DNA from: Phaeobacter porticola
GTDB lineage: Bacteria > Pseudomonadota > Alphaproteobacteria > Rhodobacterales > Rhodobacteraceae
Length of the DNA: 64,000 bases
NCBI RefSeq assembly: GCF_001888185.1
Contig: NZ_CP016364.1
Coordinates: 1,302,001 to 1,366,000 of the forward strand
Direction of reading: 5' to 3'
Shown: in pieces, positions 47,042-58,300 of the stretch
How the letters are laid out: every line of letters begins with the position of its first letter
Position numbering within the stretch: position 1 is the first letter of the stretch
Position numbers and translations under genes: made by a program
The notes under the pieces: model-generated
What the model saw: only the letters and a program-made list of their open reading frames with translations
The model's database searches: none
What the model was told of the DNA's origin: nothing

Positions 47042-49135
47042 TCATGCACGGCGGATCAGGGCAATTTCATTTTCTTCATCTTCATTATGAGTGGCGTCAC
47101 GTCGTGCGCGTTCTCCCCCGTCGTACAATGCGTCCCAGTGTTGATCCTGGGTGTGTTGTTCCAGACCCTGTTGTTCTAGCGTTCGCCACACGGCGTCTTC
47201 TGTCGTGGCAGCCGCAATGTCAGATTGACTGCCGACCGTATTGACCTTTGCATCGCTGTCATCTGTGCTTGCGGGCCAATGAGGTAACGGCGCCGGATAG
47301 TGAACCAGCCGTAGCAGCTCACCAAGGGCGATCATCATGTGCGGCCAGGAAGGGGCCGCAACATAGCGGTCCTCCCATCTGGGGGCGAAACAGGTCTTGA
47401 AACGGCGCAGGCCAGGATCAATGCGCTTTGCGAACCGATGATCCGGGACCGAGGCCAGGGACAGGCGCGGTACATCGGCCTCAGCTGCGCCAGCGATTGC
47501 GGTGCGGATCAGCGCATGACAGCAGCCATCTGGTGCGTCTGGCAACAGGCGGATCAAATCAAGGCACCATTCTGTAGTGCTGTGGTGAAAGCTGACAAAT
47601 CCAACGATCTTGGTATCATGCCACGCGATGAACACGCGTTGCTGCGCCAGATATTCGGGCTGGAACCGGCCCATCGTCGTGCCCATTGCTCCGCCATTTG
47701 CAGCCTGCCAAGCGGCATCGATTTGTGCCATCTGATCAATCGGCAGTACATCAGCCGCAGGCCGTGCACTGACACCTGCCCGTTCGGCCTGTCGTAGCTT
47801 GCGCCGCAATTGGCGACGGTTGGACCCGGTGTCCGAAAACTGCAAAGGGGACAGCACGGCCTCTTGCGCGATGCGCAGCAACCGCCAGCCCGCGCGCCGG
47901 CATTGGACGGCATCACGTGCCGAACATTTATAAAGACAAACGACAGCGTTGCGCAGTTTGGCGTGGGTTCTAAGGCTTTGCAGAACCTCCACCAGATGCC
48001 CGCTGATGGTGCCAAACAGCGCGATTGAGGCCTGCGGGCTATCCAGTAACGCAACTTGGTTCAGGCCGAAGGCATGGATATGACCGCCGTTTTGCTGGAT
48101 CACAGCGCTTTCGGCGATTGGCCGATTGCGGGTTAGGAACGAGGCAGGTCGTATAGCACTGCCTTGCAAGGCTTCTGGGTCCGCGGTGCTGGTCTCGTCT
48201 GATGTGTCGGCAGCCCTAATCGGCGGCGCCAATGACGGCCAGCCTAGACACAGCCCGGCGATCAGTGCGGGCAAGGCGTAGTAGACCAGTCGAAATGCAA
48301 CAATTGCGGCGATAATTTCGGTGGTGGCATGTGCGGGCAGCATGGCGCATAGCGCCAGTTCAAACGCGCCAGCGCCCCCCGGTGCCGATGATAGGATCGC
48401 CACGCCAAGCGCCAGAAAATAGGCAGGAAGCAGGGCCGCCAGCGGCAATTCCGTACCGGAGGGCAACAACAGCCAGAGGGCGGTTCCAGCCGCAACTACG
48501 TCGATCATGGCCCAGAACCCAAGCGCCGCAATAGCCGTCAGTGAAGGCCAGCGCAGCGTCACACGGCCAATCCGTACCACCGGGAAAATCAGCGTCGCGG
48601 CGGTCATTGCTGCTGCGGCGACCAGAATGAAGGTCCCAAGCCAGGTGCTGGAAACATTGGTAGGGCTCGCAATTAGTGCAACGCCGCAAACCCCAGCCAG
48701 TGCAATCAGAAAAGTGATGGCGACTATGCCGGTCAGTTGTGCAGCCTGCAACGGACGCAACCCTTTCAACATGCGCCAACGTGCAAAGGCACCGGTCACC
48801 AGTCCAAAGCCTAACGTCTGCGACAGCGCGATGGCGATGATCCCGGCGCGGCGGGCCTGCGGCCCATCCATCCCGGTTTTCAGGTGGCGATGGGCGACGA
48901 TGTCATAGCGACCCAAGGCCCAAAAACTAACACCTGTCGCGATCAGCGCGCCGATCCATTGCCACGGGGAGAGACTGCGCAAGATATGGCCCAGCTCGCC
49001 CAAACTGGGTAGGACTACATGCATATGCAACAGCTTGAGACAGCCGATCATGACAACGACCGGTAGGATAAGGCGCAGGGCGCGCGCCAGACTCTGCGTC
49101 ACCGCGCGGCGGGCAAAAAACGGGCGTCTGGACAT
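47042..49135 (-). CDS. MprF-like membrane protein with DUF2156 domain
   Basis: This protein of about 697 residues has an N-terminal half with about eight membrane segments, as in the flippase part of phosphatidylglycerol lysyltransferases. A C-terminal cytosolic acyltransferase-like (DUF2156) domain spans about residues 335-610 (RRQLRRKLRQAERAGVSARP; later AWHDTKIVGFVSFHHSTTEW). Relatives add aminoacyl groups to phosphatidylglycerol. The last 60 residues are acidic and low-complexity. I start at ATG 49135 (MSRRPFFARRAV, AAGGA upstream); 49159 is possible. Confidence 0.83.
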   Translation of the reverse strand: MSRRPFFARRAVTQSLARALRLILPVVVMIGCLKLLHMHVVLPSLGELGHILRSLSPWQWIGALIATGVSFWALGRYDIVAHRHLKTGMDGPQARRAGIIAIALSQTLGFGLVTGAFARWRMLKGLRPLQAAQLTGIVAITFLIALAGVCGVALIASPTNVSSTWLGTFILVAAAAMTAATLIFPVVRIGRVTLRWPSLTAIAALGFWAMIDVVAAGTALWLLLPSGTELPLAALLPAYFLALGVAILSSAPGGAGAFELALCAMLPAHATTEIIAAIVAFRLVYYALPALIAGLCLGWPSLAPPIRAADTSDETSTADPEALQGSAIRPASFLTRNRPIAESAVIQQNGGHIHAFGLNQVALLDSPQASIALFGTISGHLVEVLQSLRTHAKLRNAVVCLYKCSARDAVQCRRAGWRLLRIAQEAVLSPLQFSDTGSNRRQLRRKLRQAERAGVSARPAADVLPIDQMAQIDAAWQAANGGAMGTTMGRFQPEYLAQQRVFIAWHDTKIVGFVSFHHSTTEWCLDLIRLLPDAPDGCCHALIRTAIAGAAEADVPRLSLASVPDHRFAKRIDPGLRRFKTCFAPRWEDRYVAAPSWPHMMIALGELLRLVHYPAPLPHWPASTDDSDAKVNTVGSQSDIAAATTEDAVWRTLEQQGLEQHTQDQHWDALYDGGERARRDATHNEDEENEIALIRRA

Positions 49136-49262
49136 CAGGATCCTTGTTGCAAACAGCATGTCGCCATCTGAGGATCCTAGGCCAGATCAATTGTCACCTG
49201 GTTAATGCTCACGGCATCTCAACGCCTTGATCACAAAAAGCCCGTAAAACTGGATCGCTGTC

Positions 49263-49580
49263 TCACGGCATGGAGTTGAGAATCTGCGCCTTCGCCTCTG
49301 GCAGAAGGGCGGCGCGTTTCTCGCGGACGTCTTCGGGACTGGCCAGTCCGTCAAGATCTCCGCTGACCTTGCGCAACACGTCTTCAAACCCGGCTTCTTC
49401 GAAATCGGATTTTATCACATCTCGTGCATATGCCTCGGCGTCGGCGCCGGTCTTGCCCAGAAGGCGCGCGGCCCAGAGGCCCAGCATCTTATTGCAGCGG
49501 GCCTGCGCCTTGAACTGCATTTCCTCGTCATGGGCGTATTTCGTTTCAAATGCCTGCTCACGATTGTCGAATGTGGTCAT
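49263..49580 (-). CDS. ATP synthase inhibitor zeta subunit (DUF1476)
   Basis: This 105-residue helical protein blocks ATP hydrolysis by F1 ATPase in alphaproteobacteria. It starts at MTTFDNREQAFETKYAHDEE, the N-terminal inhibitory segment, with a GGAGGAA ribosome-binding site. The rest (LLGKTGADAEAYARDVIKSD) fits the family. It is a single gene between the MprF-like gene and purC. Confidence 0.93.
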   Translation of the reverse strand: MTTFDNREQAFETKYAHDEEMQFKAQARCNKMLGLWAARLLGKTGADAEAYARDVIKSDFEEAGFEDVLRKVSGDLDGLASPEDVREKRAALLPEAKAQILNSMP

Positions 49581-49860
49581 GGTTCCTCCTTCATGATTAT
49601 ACCTGTGCGATATCAATATGATATGTGGACGGATGATGGCGGTAGCAAGGGGCGGGCGGGGCAGTTTCGATGTTGACTGCAGCGTTTACTCGTTCGCAAT
49701 CTGACGGTTTGCCATGCCTGCCTCGCCCCATGTTACCAGCAGTCTGGTTATCACAGAAGAGCAGCTGGCATGGACCAAGCTTGCGGCAACGTTCCCCTTG
49801 CCTTATGAGGGCGGCAGTTCCCGGGCATGAGATTCCCGCTTTTTTCCCGAAAGGCTCTGC

Positions 49861-50622
49861 ATGGCACGTCGCAAAAAGATCTACGAAGGCAAGGCGAAGA
49901 CGCTTTATGAGGGTCCCGAACCGGGCACCATTGTTCAGTACTTCAAGGACGACGCAACCGCCTTTAACGCAGAAAAGCGTGATGTCATCGAAGGCAAAGG
50001 CGTGCTCAATAATTTGTTGAGCGAATTTTTCATGCTGGGTCTGGGCCAGATCGGCGTCCCGACACATTTCCTGAAGCGGCTCAATATGCGCGAACAGCTG
50101 GTACGCAGCTGCGAGATCATTCCGCTTGAAATCATCGTGCGCAACTATGCTGCCGGGTCCATTTCCAAACGCCTTGGCATCGACGAGGGCACTCAGCTGC
50201 CGCGTCCCATTGTGGAATATTGCTACAAGGATGATGCGCTTGGCGATCCGTTGGTCACCGAAGAGCATATCGCGGCCTTTGGTTGGGCCAGCCAGCAGGA
50301 TATGGACGATATTCTTAGCTTGGCGCTGCGGGTCAATGATTTCCTTTCCGGCGTCATGATGGCCGTGGGCATCAAACTGGTGGACTTCAAGATCGAGATC
50401 GGACGGGTCTATGACGGTGATTTTCAGCGTCTTGTGATTGCTGATGAAATCAGCCCTGACAGCTGCCGCCTATGGGATAGTAAAACCGGGCAGAAGCTGG
50501 ACAAGGACGTGTTCCGCCGCGATCTGGGCAATCTGACTGACGCCTATACCGAGGTGGCGCGGCGACTGGGCGTAATGCCGAACAATCCGCCTGCGGCTGG
50601 CAAGCCGACGCTGGTGAACTGA
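49861..50622 (+). CDS. purC: SAICAR synthetase
   Basis: This 253-residue enzyme joins aspartate to CAIR in purine synthesis. It has [13 protein letters not shown] at the N-terminus, [12 protein letters not shown], and [14 protein letters not shown]. It is the first of purC-purS-purQ, which supply consecutive purine steps. Confidence 0.97.
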   Translation: MARRKKIYEGKAKTLYEGPEPGTIVQYFKDDATAFNAEKRDVIEGKGVLNNLLSEFFMLGLGQIGVPTHFLKRLNMREQLVRSCEIIPLEIIVRNYAAGSISKRLGIDEGTQLPRPIVEYCYKDDALGDPLVTEEHIAAFGWASQQDMDDILSLALRVNDFLSGVMMAVGIKLVDFKIEIGRVYDGDFQRLVIADEISPDSCRLWDSKTGQKLDKDVFRRDLGNLTDAYTEVARRLGVMPNNPPAAGKPTLVN

Positions 50623-50731
50623 TCCAAGAATGACATCTGATCCCGTCTTTCCAAAGGGCGGGATTTTGACAATCTATCTAAAGCCAAAGCCTGGATATGG
50701 GCTTTGTCATCGAAACCTGAGGAAAGATGCG

Positions 50732-50965
50732 ATGAAGGCACGTGTGCATGTGATGCTGAAAAACGGGGTTCTGGATCCGCAGGGCGAGGCCGTGCGCCAC
50801 GCGCTTGGCGCCATGGGCTTTGACAAGGTGGACGGCGTGCGCCAAGGCAAGGTGATCGACCTTGATCTGGCGGATGATGCGACCGAAGCCGACGTCACTG
50901 CGATGTGCGAAAAACTGTTGGCCAACACCGTCATTGAATCCTTCAGCGTTGAGATGCAGGGATGA
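50732..50965 (+). CDS. purS: FGAM synthase small subunit
   Basis: This 77-residue protein ([20 protein letters not shown]) bridges PurL and PurQ. The ATG at 50732 gives the family start; upstream codons of the longer open frame are not conserved. It overlaps purQ by four bases. Confidence 0.95.
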   Translation: MKARVHVMLKNGVLDPQGEAVRHALGAMGFDKVDGVRQGKVIDLDLADDATEADVTAMCEKLLANTVIESFSVEMQG

Positions 50966-51630
50966 AGGCGGCTGTTGTAGTCTTCCCCGGCTCCAACTGT
51001 GATCGCGATCTGGCGGTTGCTTTTGAACAAGCAGGCTGTGATGTCTCCATGGTCTGGCACAAGGACAGCGCGCTGCCCGAAGGTATCGATATCGTCGGCG
51101 TTCCGGGCGGTTTCTCCTATGGCGACTATCTGCGCTGCGGTGCGATTGCGGCGCAATCGCCGATCTGTCAGGCGGTTGTCGATCACGCCAACCGTGGCGG
51201 CTATGCCATCGGTGTGTGTAACGGGTTTCAGATCCTGACCGAAACCGGCGTTCTGCCGGGGGCGCTATTGCGCAACGCAGGTCTGAAATACATCTGCCGC
51301 ACCGTGGACCTGGAGATCGCCACCGCCGATAGCGTCTTTACTGATGGCTACAGCGCGGGTGATGTGATTGGCGTGCCGATCGCGCATCATGATGGCAATT
51401 ACTATGCCGATGCCGAGACTGTTGCTGCGTTGCAGGATCAGGACCGTGTGGCGTTCCGTTATGTCGACAACCCCAACGGTTCAGTTGCGGATATTGCAGG
51501 TATCCTTTCTGAAAACCGCCGGGTGCTGGGTATGATGCCCCACCCCGAACGGGCCGCCGATGCGGGTCATGGCGGCACCGACGGGGTGGCAGTGTTCCGC
51601 GCACTGGCCGGGCTTGTCACTGCGGCGTGA
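50962..51630 (+). CDS. purQ: FGAM synthase glutamine amidotransferase subunit
   Basis: This 222-residue class I amidotransferase has the nucleophile cysteine in [12 protein letters not shown] and the His-Glu pair in [10 protein letters not shown]. Together with PurS and an outside PurL it makes FGAM. It overlaps purS and precedes dctB. Confidence 0.97.
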   Translation: MKAAVVVFPGSNCDRDLAVAFEQAGCDVSMVWHKDSALPEGIDIVGVPGGFSYGDYLRCGAIAAQSPICQAVVDHANRGGYAIGVCNGFQILTETGVLPGALLRNAGLKYICRTVDLEIATADSVFTDGYSAGDVIGVPIAHHDGNYYADAETVAALQDQDRVAFRYVDNPNGSVADIAGILSENRRVLGMMPHPERAADAGHGGTDGVAVFRALAGLVTAA

Positions 51631-51667
51631 CTTGTGAATGCGCCGTGGCTTGCGCTAGGTTTTGCCA

Positions 51668-53437
51668 ATGACTGCCGCGCATGACGCATCCATAACCTCA
51701 GAAAAACCACGCTCCCGCACGACATCGTGGCGGGTGCGTCTTGCTTTGTTACTATTGATGACGGTCGCGGCGGTCACCGTTTGGGTAACCAATCGTGCAC
51801 TGACACACCGCTTTACCGAGAGCACCCGCAACCGGGCCGAACTGCGCTTGGCGCTCTATTCCGGCAATTTGGTGAGCGAACTGGGTCGCCATGCCATCGT
51901 GCCGCAGCTGCTGGCACGAGATCAGGCGCTGATCTCGGCGCTGCAATCCAATGACTTCTCGCTTTCCACTCAACGGTTGATTTCCTTTGTTGAGGAGATC
52001 GGCGCCGCCTCCATCATGCTGATGGCGCAGGATGGGCGGACCGTCGCCGCCACCGATCGCAACCGACTGGGTGAGACCCACCGCAATGCCGCGTATTTTG
52101 TGGATGCACTGCGTGCCAGAACAACGGTGTTTTCCGCGATCCGGCGCGAGGTTGGGAGCTACCGGTTTACGTATTCCCGGCGCATCGTTGATACGTCGGG
52201 CATTCTTGGCGTGATCGTGGTCGAGGTCGATCTGCAAAAGTTTGAACGCGCCTGGGCGGGGATTTCTGACGCGGTGATGGTCAGCGACAGTACCGGGACA
52301 ATCATTCTGGCCACGGAATCGCGCTGGCGGGGCCTGTCGGAAAGCGACGCGTTGCAGTTGCAGACACCAGAAGGCGCCATCCAGCGTGCGATCCGAGCCA
52401 CCGCGGACTGGACGGCGCTGCCAGCGGATGCCTACTTGCAAGGCGAGGCTGTGATGCGGCTGGAGTCGCGGATCCCGTTTCAGGGTTGGCGGCTGACCTC
52501 TTTCACCACTTATGCGTCCATCCGAGAACGGGTGAACACGGTTTTGGCGTTGGAGATCATGGGATTCGCCATCCTATTGGCGCTGGCCTTCTACGCATTG
52601 AGCCGTCGCACCGCGCTGCGCATGGCGCTGTTCCAACGAGAGTCGGCAGAGCTTCGCGTATTGAACGCACGGCTCCAGCGGGAAATTGCCGAACGCGAAC
52701 GTATGCAAGAGACGCTCGCCGTGGCTGAACAGAGCCTTGCGCAAAGCTCCAAACTGGCGGCATTGGGGGAGATGTCAGCCGCCGTCAGCCACGAGCTGAA
52801 CCAGCCGTTGGCGGCGATGAAAACCTATCTTGCCGGCGCGCGTCTTCTGCTCAATCGCAACCGTCCCGAAGAGGCACTGGCGTCCTTTGGGCGGATCGAC
52901 GATCTGATTGAGCGAATGGGCGCCATCACCCGCCAGCTGAAATCCTATGCGCGCAAGGGCGGCGATGCGTTCAGCCCCGTAAACATGGGCGATGCGCTGG
53001 CCTCCTCTCTGTCGATGATGGAGCCGCAGCTGCGGCAGAGGCATGTCAAAATCGCCCGCATTCTGCCTGAACAACCGGTCTATGTGATGGGGGATCGGAT
53101 GCGAATTGAACAGGTTATGGTGAACCTGCTGCGAAACGCGCTAGATGCTACAAAATCAGTGGAACACCCCGAGGTCGAAATCCTGCTTGCAGCGGGTGAG
53201 ACAGCGACCCTGTCGGTGCGTGACAACGGGATGGGGATCAAGGAATTTGGCAGCCTGTTTGAGCCTTTCTACACCACCAAGCAGCCCGGTGACGGTGTCG
53301 GTTTGGGTCTTGCCATCTCTTCGGGTATCGTGAACGACCTAGGCGGTCGGCTGACCGCCCGCAACGGGCAGAGCGGTGGCGCCGTATTTGAAATGCAATT
53401 GCCGATCCTTGTGGACGGCATCGAGGCCGCAGAATAG
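51668..53437 (+). CDS. dctB: DctB-like sensor histidine kinase
   Basis: This 589-residue kinase has a first membrane segment at about 22-42 (LALLLLMTVAAVTVWVTN), a large periplasmic double-Cache sensor (residues 43-285), and a second membrane segment (VLALEIMGFAILLALAFYAL). A coiled coil then leads to the H-box EMSAAVSHELNQPLAAM and the ATPase domain (NLLRNALDA, VRDNGMGI, GVGLGLAIS). It pairs with the dctD gene just downstream. It senses extracellular carboxylates in the family. I start at the ATG at 51668; a TTG lies two codons earlier. Confidence 0.92.
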   Translation: MTAAHDASITSEKPRSRTTSWRVRLALLLLMTVAAVTVWVTNRALTHRFTESTRNRAELRLALYSGNLVSELGRHAIVPQLLARDQALISALQSNDFSLSTQRLISFVEEIGAASIMLMAQDGRTVAATDRNRLGETHRNAAYFVDALRARTTVFSAIRREVGSYRFTYSRRIVDTSGILGVIVVEVDLQKFERAWAGISDAVMVSDSTGTIILATESRWRGLSESDALQLQTPEGAIQRAIRATADWTALPADAYLQGEAVMRLESRIPFQGWRLTSFTTYASIRERVNTVLALEIMGFAILLALAFYALSRRTALRMALFQRESAELRVLNARLQREIAERERMQETLAVAEQSLAQSSKLAALGEMSAAVSHELNQPLAAMKTYLAGARLLLNRNRPEEALASFGRIDDLIERMGAITRQLKSYARKGGDAFSPVNMGDALASSLSMMEPQLRQRHVKIARILPEQPVYVMGDRMRIEQVMVNLLRNALDATKSVEHPEVEILLAAGETATLSVRDNGMGIKEFGSLFEPFYTTKQPGDGVGLGLAISSGIVNDLGGRLTARNGQSGGAVFEMQLPILVDGIEAAE

Positions 53438-53466
53438 CGCGGTATCACTGGATGGAGGGCACGCGA

Positions 53467-54804
53467 ATGGCACAGGCCATGAAAATCGCGATCGTCGATG
53501 ATGAACAGGATATGCGGCAGTCGATCAGCCAATGGCTGGCACTGTCAGGCTATGACACTGAAACCTTTGCCAGCGCCGAAGATGCGTTGAAGGTGTTGGG
53601 TGCGGATTACCCCGGTATCGTCATCTCGGATATCAAAATGCCGGGGATGGACGGAATGCAGTTCCTCAAAAAGCTGATGGGCAGTGACTCTGCGTTGCCG
53701 GTGATCATGATCACCGGTCATGGCGATGTGCCCATGGCCGTTGAGGCGATGCGGGTTGGTGCCTTCGACTTTCTCGAGAAACCCTTTAACCCGGACCGCA
53801 TGTCGGAATTGGCCAAGCGTGCCACCGGAGCCCGCCGTCTGACCCTCGACAACCGGGTGCTGCGGCGCGAGTTGTCCGATGGCAGCACGATCATGAAAAA
53901 GCTCATTGGCTCAAGCCCGGTGATGGAGCGGCTGCGTGAGGATATTCTGGATCTGGGGCAGGCCGACGGCCACGTGCTGATCGACGGCGAGACCGGCACC
54001 GGCAAGACACTGGTGGCGCACGCGCTGCATGCGGTCGGCAGTCGGGCGGGCAAAAAATTCGTGTTGGTTTCCTGTGCGGCACTGGAGGAAGAGGCCTTGT
54101 CCAAACGTCTGTTCGGGCCGATGCAGCCCGAGGACAGCTCGTTGCCTGCAATCGAGGAAGCCCGTGGTGGCACGCTGGTTCTGGAAGACGTCGAGGCGCT
54201 GAGCGAGACGCTGCAGGCCAAGCTTCTTAGTGTCATCAACGAGCAGGGTATCCCCGGCGAGACCCGCATCGTGGCGATCTCCAACCTCCAGGAAGCGGGC
54301 AAGACCTGCGAGGACGCGCTGCGCCCGGACTTGTTCTATCGCCTGGCGGCGTTGCGCATCACCGTGCCGCCGCTGCGCCAGCGCGGTGAGGATATCCTGA
54401 CGCTGTTCACCCGCTTGTCAGAGCAATTCTCAGAGGAATATGGCTGTGACGCGCCGCAGGTCAGCGCCCAGGAGGCAGCCCAGCTGTTACAGGCTCCCTG
54501 GCCGGGCAACGTGCGCCAGTTGATCAACATTGCCGAACGCGCTGTGCTGCAATCTCGCCGCGGATCAGGCACAATTGCGTCGCTCTTGATGTCAGATCAC
54601 GAGGACATGCAGCCCGTGATGACGACTGAAGGCAAGCCGCTGAAGGAATATGTCGAGGCGTTTGAGCGGATGCTGATCGACAACACCATGCGCCGTCACA
54701 AAGGCTCTATCGCCAGTGTCATGGACGAACTGTGCCTGCCGCGCCGGACGTTGAACGAAAAGATGGCCAAATATGGGTTGCAGCGCTCTGACTACCTGTC
54801 CTGA
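53467..54804 (+). CDS. dctD: DctD-type response regulator lacking the GAFTGA loop
   Basis: This 445-residue regulator has a receiver domain (IVDDEQDMRQSI; phosphorylated Asp in VISDIKMPGMDGM; LEKPF) and an AAA+ domain with Walker A DGETGTGKTLVAHAL. A C-terminal Fis-type helix-turn-helix follows (HKGSIASVMDELCLPRRTLNEK). Where NtrC-class proteins carry GAFTGA for sigma-54 contact, this one reads RLFGPMQPEDSSLPAIEEA, and the Walker B is TLVLEDVEAL. It may therefore act without sigma-54, as known for Rhodobacter NtrC. The ATG at 53467 has GGAGGG upstream. Confidence 0.9.
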   Translation: MAQAMKIAIVDDEQDMRQSISQWLALSGYDTETFASAEDALKVLGADYPGIVISDIKMPGMDGMQFLKKLMGSDSALPVIMITGHGDVPMAVEAMRVGAFDFLEKPFNPDRMSELAKRATGARRLTLDNRVLRRELSDGSTIMKKLIGSSPVMERLREDILDLGQADGHVLIDGETGTGKTLVAHALHAVGSRAGKKFVLVSCAALEEEALSKRLFGPMQPEDSSLPAIEEARGGTLVLEDVEALSETLQAKLLSVINEQGIPGETRIVAISNLQEAGKTCEDALRPDLFYRLAALRITVPPLRQRGEDILTLFTRLSEQFSEEYGCDAPQVSAQEAAQLLQAPWPGNVRQLINIAERAVLQSRRGSGTIASLLMSDHEDMQPVMTTEGKPLKEYVEAFERMLIDNTMRRHKGSIASVMDELCLPRRTLNEKMAKYGLQRSDYLS

Positions 54805-54840
54805 TACCGAAGAACTGGATCAGTCACGCCGTTAACCAAG

Positions 54841-54870
54841 AAAAGCCGCGATCGCGAGGTTGCGGCTTTT
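54841..54870 (+). terminator. Rho-independent terminator after dctD
   Basis: AAAAGCCGC and GCGGCTTTT are perfect nine-base arms around a 12-base loop, ending in TTTT. Confidence 0.85.
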
Positions 54871-55380
54871 GCGATTCTAGTAACCAAATATTCACGATAT
54901 TTACCCTAGGAACCAATGGGATAGTATTTAGATCGCAGGTGTGACGAATGACCATTGTCATTACCTATCCACAGGTCTTATGCTGTTCAGATGGGGATGA
55001 GACCATAGTGATCTTCTCCCCTCTTGATGAGATTCGCTGCCTTTGTTTTTGTCCGGCAAGATCCGAGAAAGCAAAGTCAGACCGATTGGTCCCGCAATAT
55101 TTCGGGGCAGTTTAGCACCTGACTGGGTTTTCCCAGCGGGGATATAATCAGGGCAGGGCGCGGATATTCCCACCTGTCGGAGAAGAAACGCGATGACGCG
55201 CGCGAGAGAGAACAGCAGACAGGCAGGAGGGCCGGACAGATGTTCCGGGGCTAACCGCTGTACTGCATGGGCCAATCGCACGCCACAAGACATCGCCCAG
55301 ACAAGACATCACCCCGATCGCTCACGTCCGCCCGGCAACGGGCCAGATGCGCGTATGCGCGGTAGGTGCACTAAGGACAC
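54871..55380 (+). other. Long leader region of rne
   Basis: About 510 bases with no supported gene. The last 300 likely form the 5' untranslated region of rne; in other bacteria the rne leader mediates autoregulation by RNase E. Confidence 0.55.
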
Positions 55381-58300
55381 ATGGCTAAGAAGATGCTTAT
55401 TGACGCCACCCACGCGGAAGAGACCCGCGTCGTGGTGGTCGACGGAAACAAGGTTGAGGAGTTCGACTTTGAATCTGAAAACAAACGCCAGCTTGCTGGA
55501 AATATCTATCTCGCAAAAGTAACTCGCGTCGAACCGTCGCTGCAGGCGGCTTTTGTGGATTATGGCGGAAACCGTCATGGTTTTCTGGCATTTTCGGAGA
55601 TTCATCCCGACTATTATCAGATTCCCGTCGCTGACCGTGAGGCATTGATGGAGGAAGAGCGCGCCTATGCCGAGGCTCAGCGCGCCCGAGATGACGAAGA
55701 AGATGCAAAGCCTGCTCGGCGTCAGTCGCGGTCTCGCCGTAGCCGGACCAAGGCTGCGGATGTTAAATCCGCGGATGTAGTCGAGACCAAGGATGTCAGC
55801 CTTGAGGCGGCCGAAACTGGCGCCGATATCGCGGGTATGGAAACGATCGACCTGACCGATGATATCGACGCAGGCGATACCAAACCGACCGAGACGCCAG
55901 ATAGTGCGTCTGCCGGCGCGCCTGTTGCGTCTGCCGAAGCTGAGGCTCCGGTTGTGGAAGAGGCTGTCAAAGATGCCTCTGATGCGCCTGAGATGCCGGC
56001 GGTTGATACGATTGCTGAAACATCGGAGCCTCAGGCCGATGCGGGTGCTGAAACACAAGACGACAGCGCAGCAGACGCTGCTGAGGCCGAAGCCGCAACG
56101 GCCACTGAGATCGACGCACCTGAGATTGAAGCAGATGACAGCGTCGAAGAAGAGACCGCAGCTGATGCGACGTCCAAGGACGAAAGCATCGAATCTGTTG
56201 CGGATGAAGATGACAGCGAAGACATCCGCCCGGTTCGTAAACCGCGCCCACGTCGTTACAAAATTCAGGAAGTGATCAAGGTTCGTCAGGTCCTGCTTGT
56301 GCAGGTCGTGAAGGAAGAGCGCGGCAATAAAGGCGCTGCCCTCACAACCTATCTGTCTCTGGCTGGCCGGTATTGCGTGCTGATGCCCAACACCGCACGT
56401 GGTGGTGGCATTTCCCGCAAAATCACCAACGCAGTTGATCGCAAGAAACTCAAAGATATCGCGGTTGAGCTGGACGTGCCCACGGGCGCGGGCCTTATTG
56501 TTCGTACTGCCGGTGCCAAGCGCACAAAATCCGAGATCAAGCGCGACTATGAATATCTGCAACGCCTGTGGGAACAGATCCGCGAGCTGACGCTGAAATC
56601 CATCGCGCCCGCCAAAATCTACGAAGAAGGTGACCTGATCAAACGTTCGATCCGCGATCTTTACAGCCGCGAGATTGACGAAGTTCTTGTCGAGGGCGAG
56701 CGCGGCTACCGCATCGCCAAGGACTTCATGAAGATGATCATGCCGTCCCACGCCAAGAACGTGAAGAATTACCAGGACCAGCTGCCGCTCTTTGCACGGT
56801 TCCAGGTGGAAAGCTATCTGGGTGGAATGTTCAACCCGACCGTTCAGCTGAAATCGGGTGGCTATATCGTGATCGGTGTGACCGAGGCGCTGGTGGCGAT
56901 TGATGTGAACTCTGGCCGGGCCACCAAGGAAGGCTCAATCGAGGAAACCGCGACTAAGACCAATCTGGAGGCTGCCGAAGAGGTGGCCCGCCAACTGCGT
57001 CTGCGCGATCTGGCTGGTCTGATCGTCATCGACTTCATCGATATGGACGAGCGCAAGAATAATGCCGCCGTCGAAAAGCGCATGAAAGACAAGCTAAAGA
57101 CCGACCGCGCTCGCATTCAAGTGGGTCGTATTTCGGGTTTTGGTCTGATGGAAATGTCCCGTCAGCGTCTGCGTCCGGGGATGATTGAGGCGACAACCGC
57201 GCCGTGCCCGCATTGCCATGGCACTGGCCTGATCCGTTCGGATGACTCGCTGGCGTTGTCGATCCTGCGCCAGATCGAGGAGGAAGGCACACGCCGTCGC
57301 TCCCGCGAGGTCTTGGTGCGCTGCCCGGTCAGCATCGCCAACTATCTGATGAATCAGAAACGCGAACATATCGCTCAGATCGAAACCCGCTACGGTCTCT
57401 CCGTGCGGATCGAAGGTGACCCACATCTGGTCAGCCCTGATTTCTCGTTGGAGAAGTTCAAGACCGCGTCGCGTGTGGTCCCTGTCGCAACCGCCCCCGT
57501 GGTTTCTGTCGACACCTCGATCATGGATCAGGTTGATGCCGATGAGGCGAATGACGAGATCGAAGAGATCGAGGATGACGTGGCCGAGGTTGAGGCCGCT
57601 GAGGCCAATGCCGAGACTGGTGATGACGGCGAGGGAGACAACAAACCCAAGCGCAAGCGTCGTCGTCGGCGGCGGCGGAAGTCCTCCGGTGGCGAAGGTG
57701 ACGACACCAATGGGGAGCCCCAACGCGACGCTCAGGGAGAGGCAAACAGTGACGGCCAGCCTGCTGCTGAGGGTGGCGCTGATACCGACACGGGTGAAAA
57801 CGACGCCAAGGCAGATACAGCCGACGGCAAGGACGCATCCGCTGAGGGTGAAGGCGCGGTGAAGAAACGCACCCGGACTCGCACCCGCTCGCGCAGTCGG
57901 AAGAAAAAGACGGATGAGACCGTTGCAGCAGAGACGCAGGAAACTGCGGCGGCAGAGGCCAAGACCGAAGAGGCATCAGCCGAGACAATGACATCGTCTG
58001 ATGCACCCGTGGCGGACACTGCGGGCGCGATAGCGAAAACCGAGGTCAAAGCTGACGCTTCAACCCTAAACGGCGCGGCCCCAGAAGCGGAATCTGCGGC
58101 AGTGGAAGCTAAGACAGACGAGACGCCGGTCGAAGTGGCAAAAGTCGCAGAGATCAAGGCCGATGATGCCACAGCGCAGGATGTCCCTGCGGAACAGGCA
58201 GAAGTCCAGGTCGAGATCCAAGCGGAAACCCCGGCAGAGCCGACGCCTGAGCCGTCTTCCGAGCAACCAGAAACAGAAACTTCCGAAGCGCCAGTGGCGG

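Noticed and set aside
54961-55293. Minus-strand frame in the rne leader
   Set aside because: No domain, no ribosome-binding site; it overlaps the likely rne leader.
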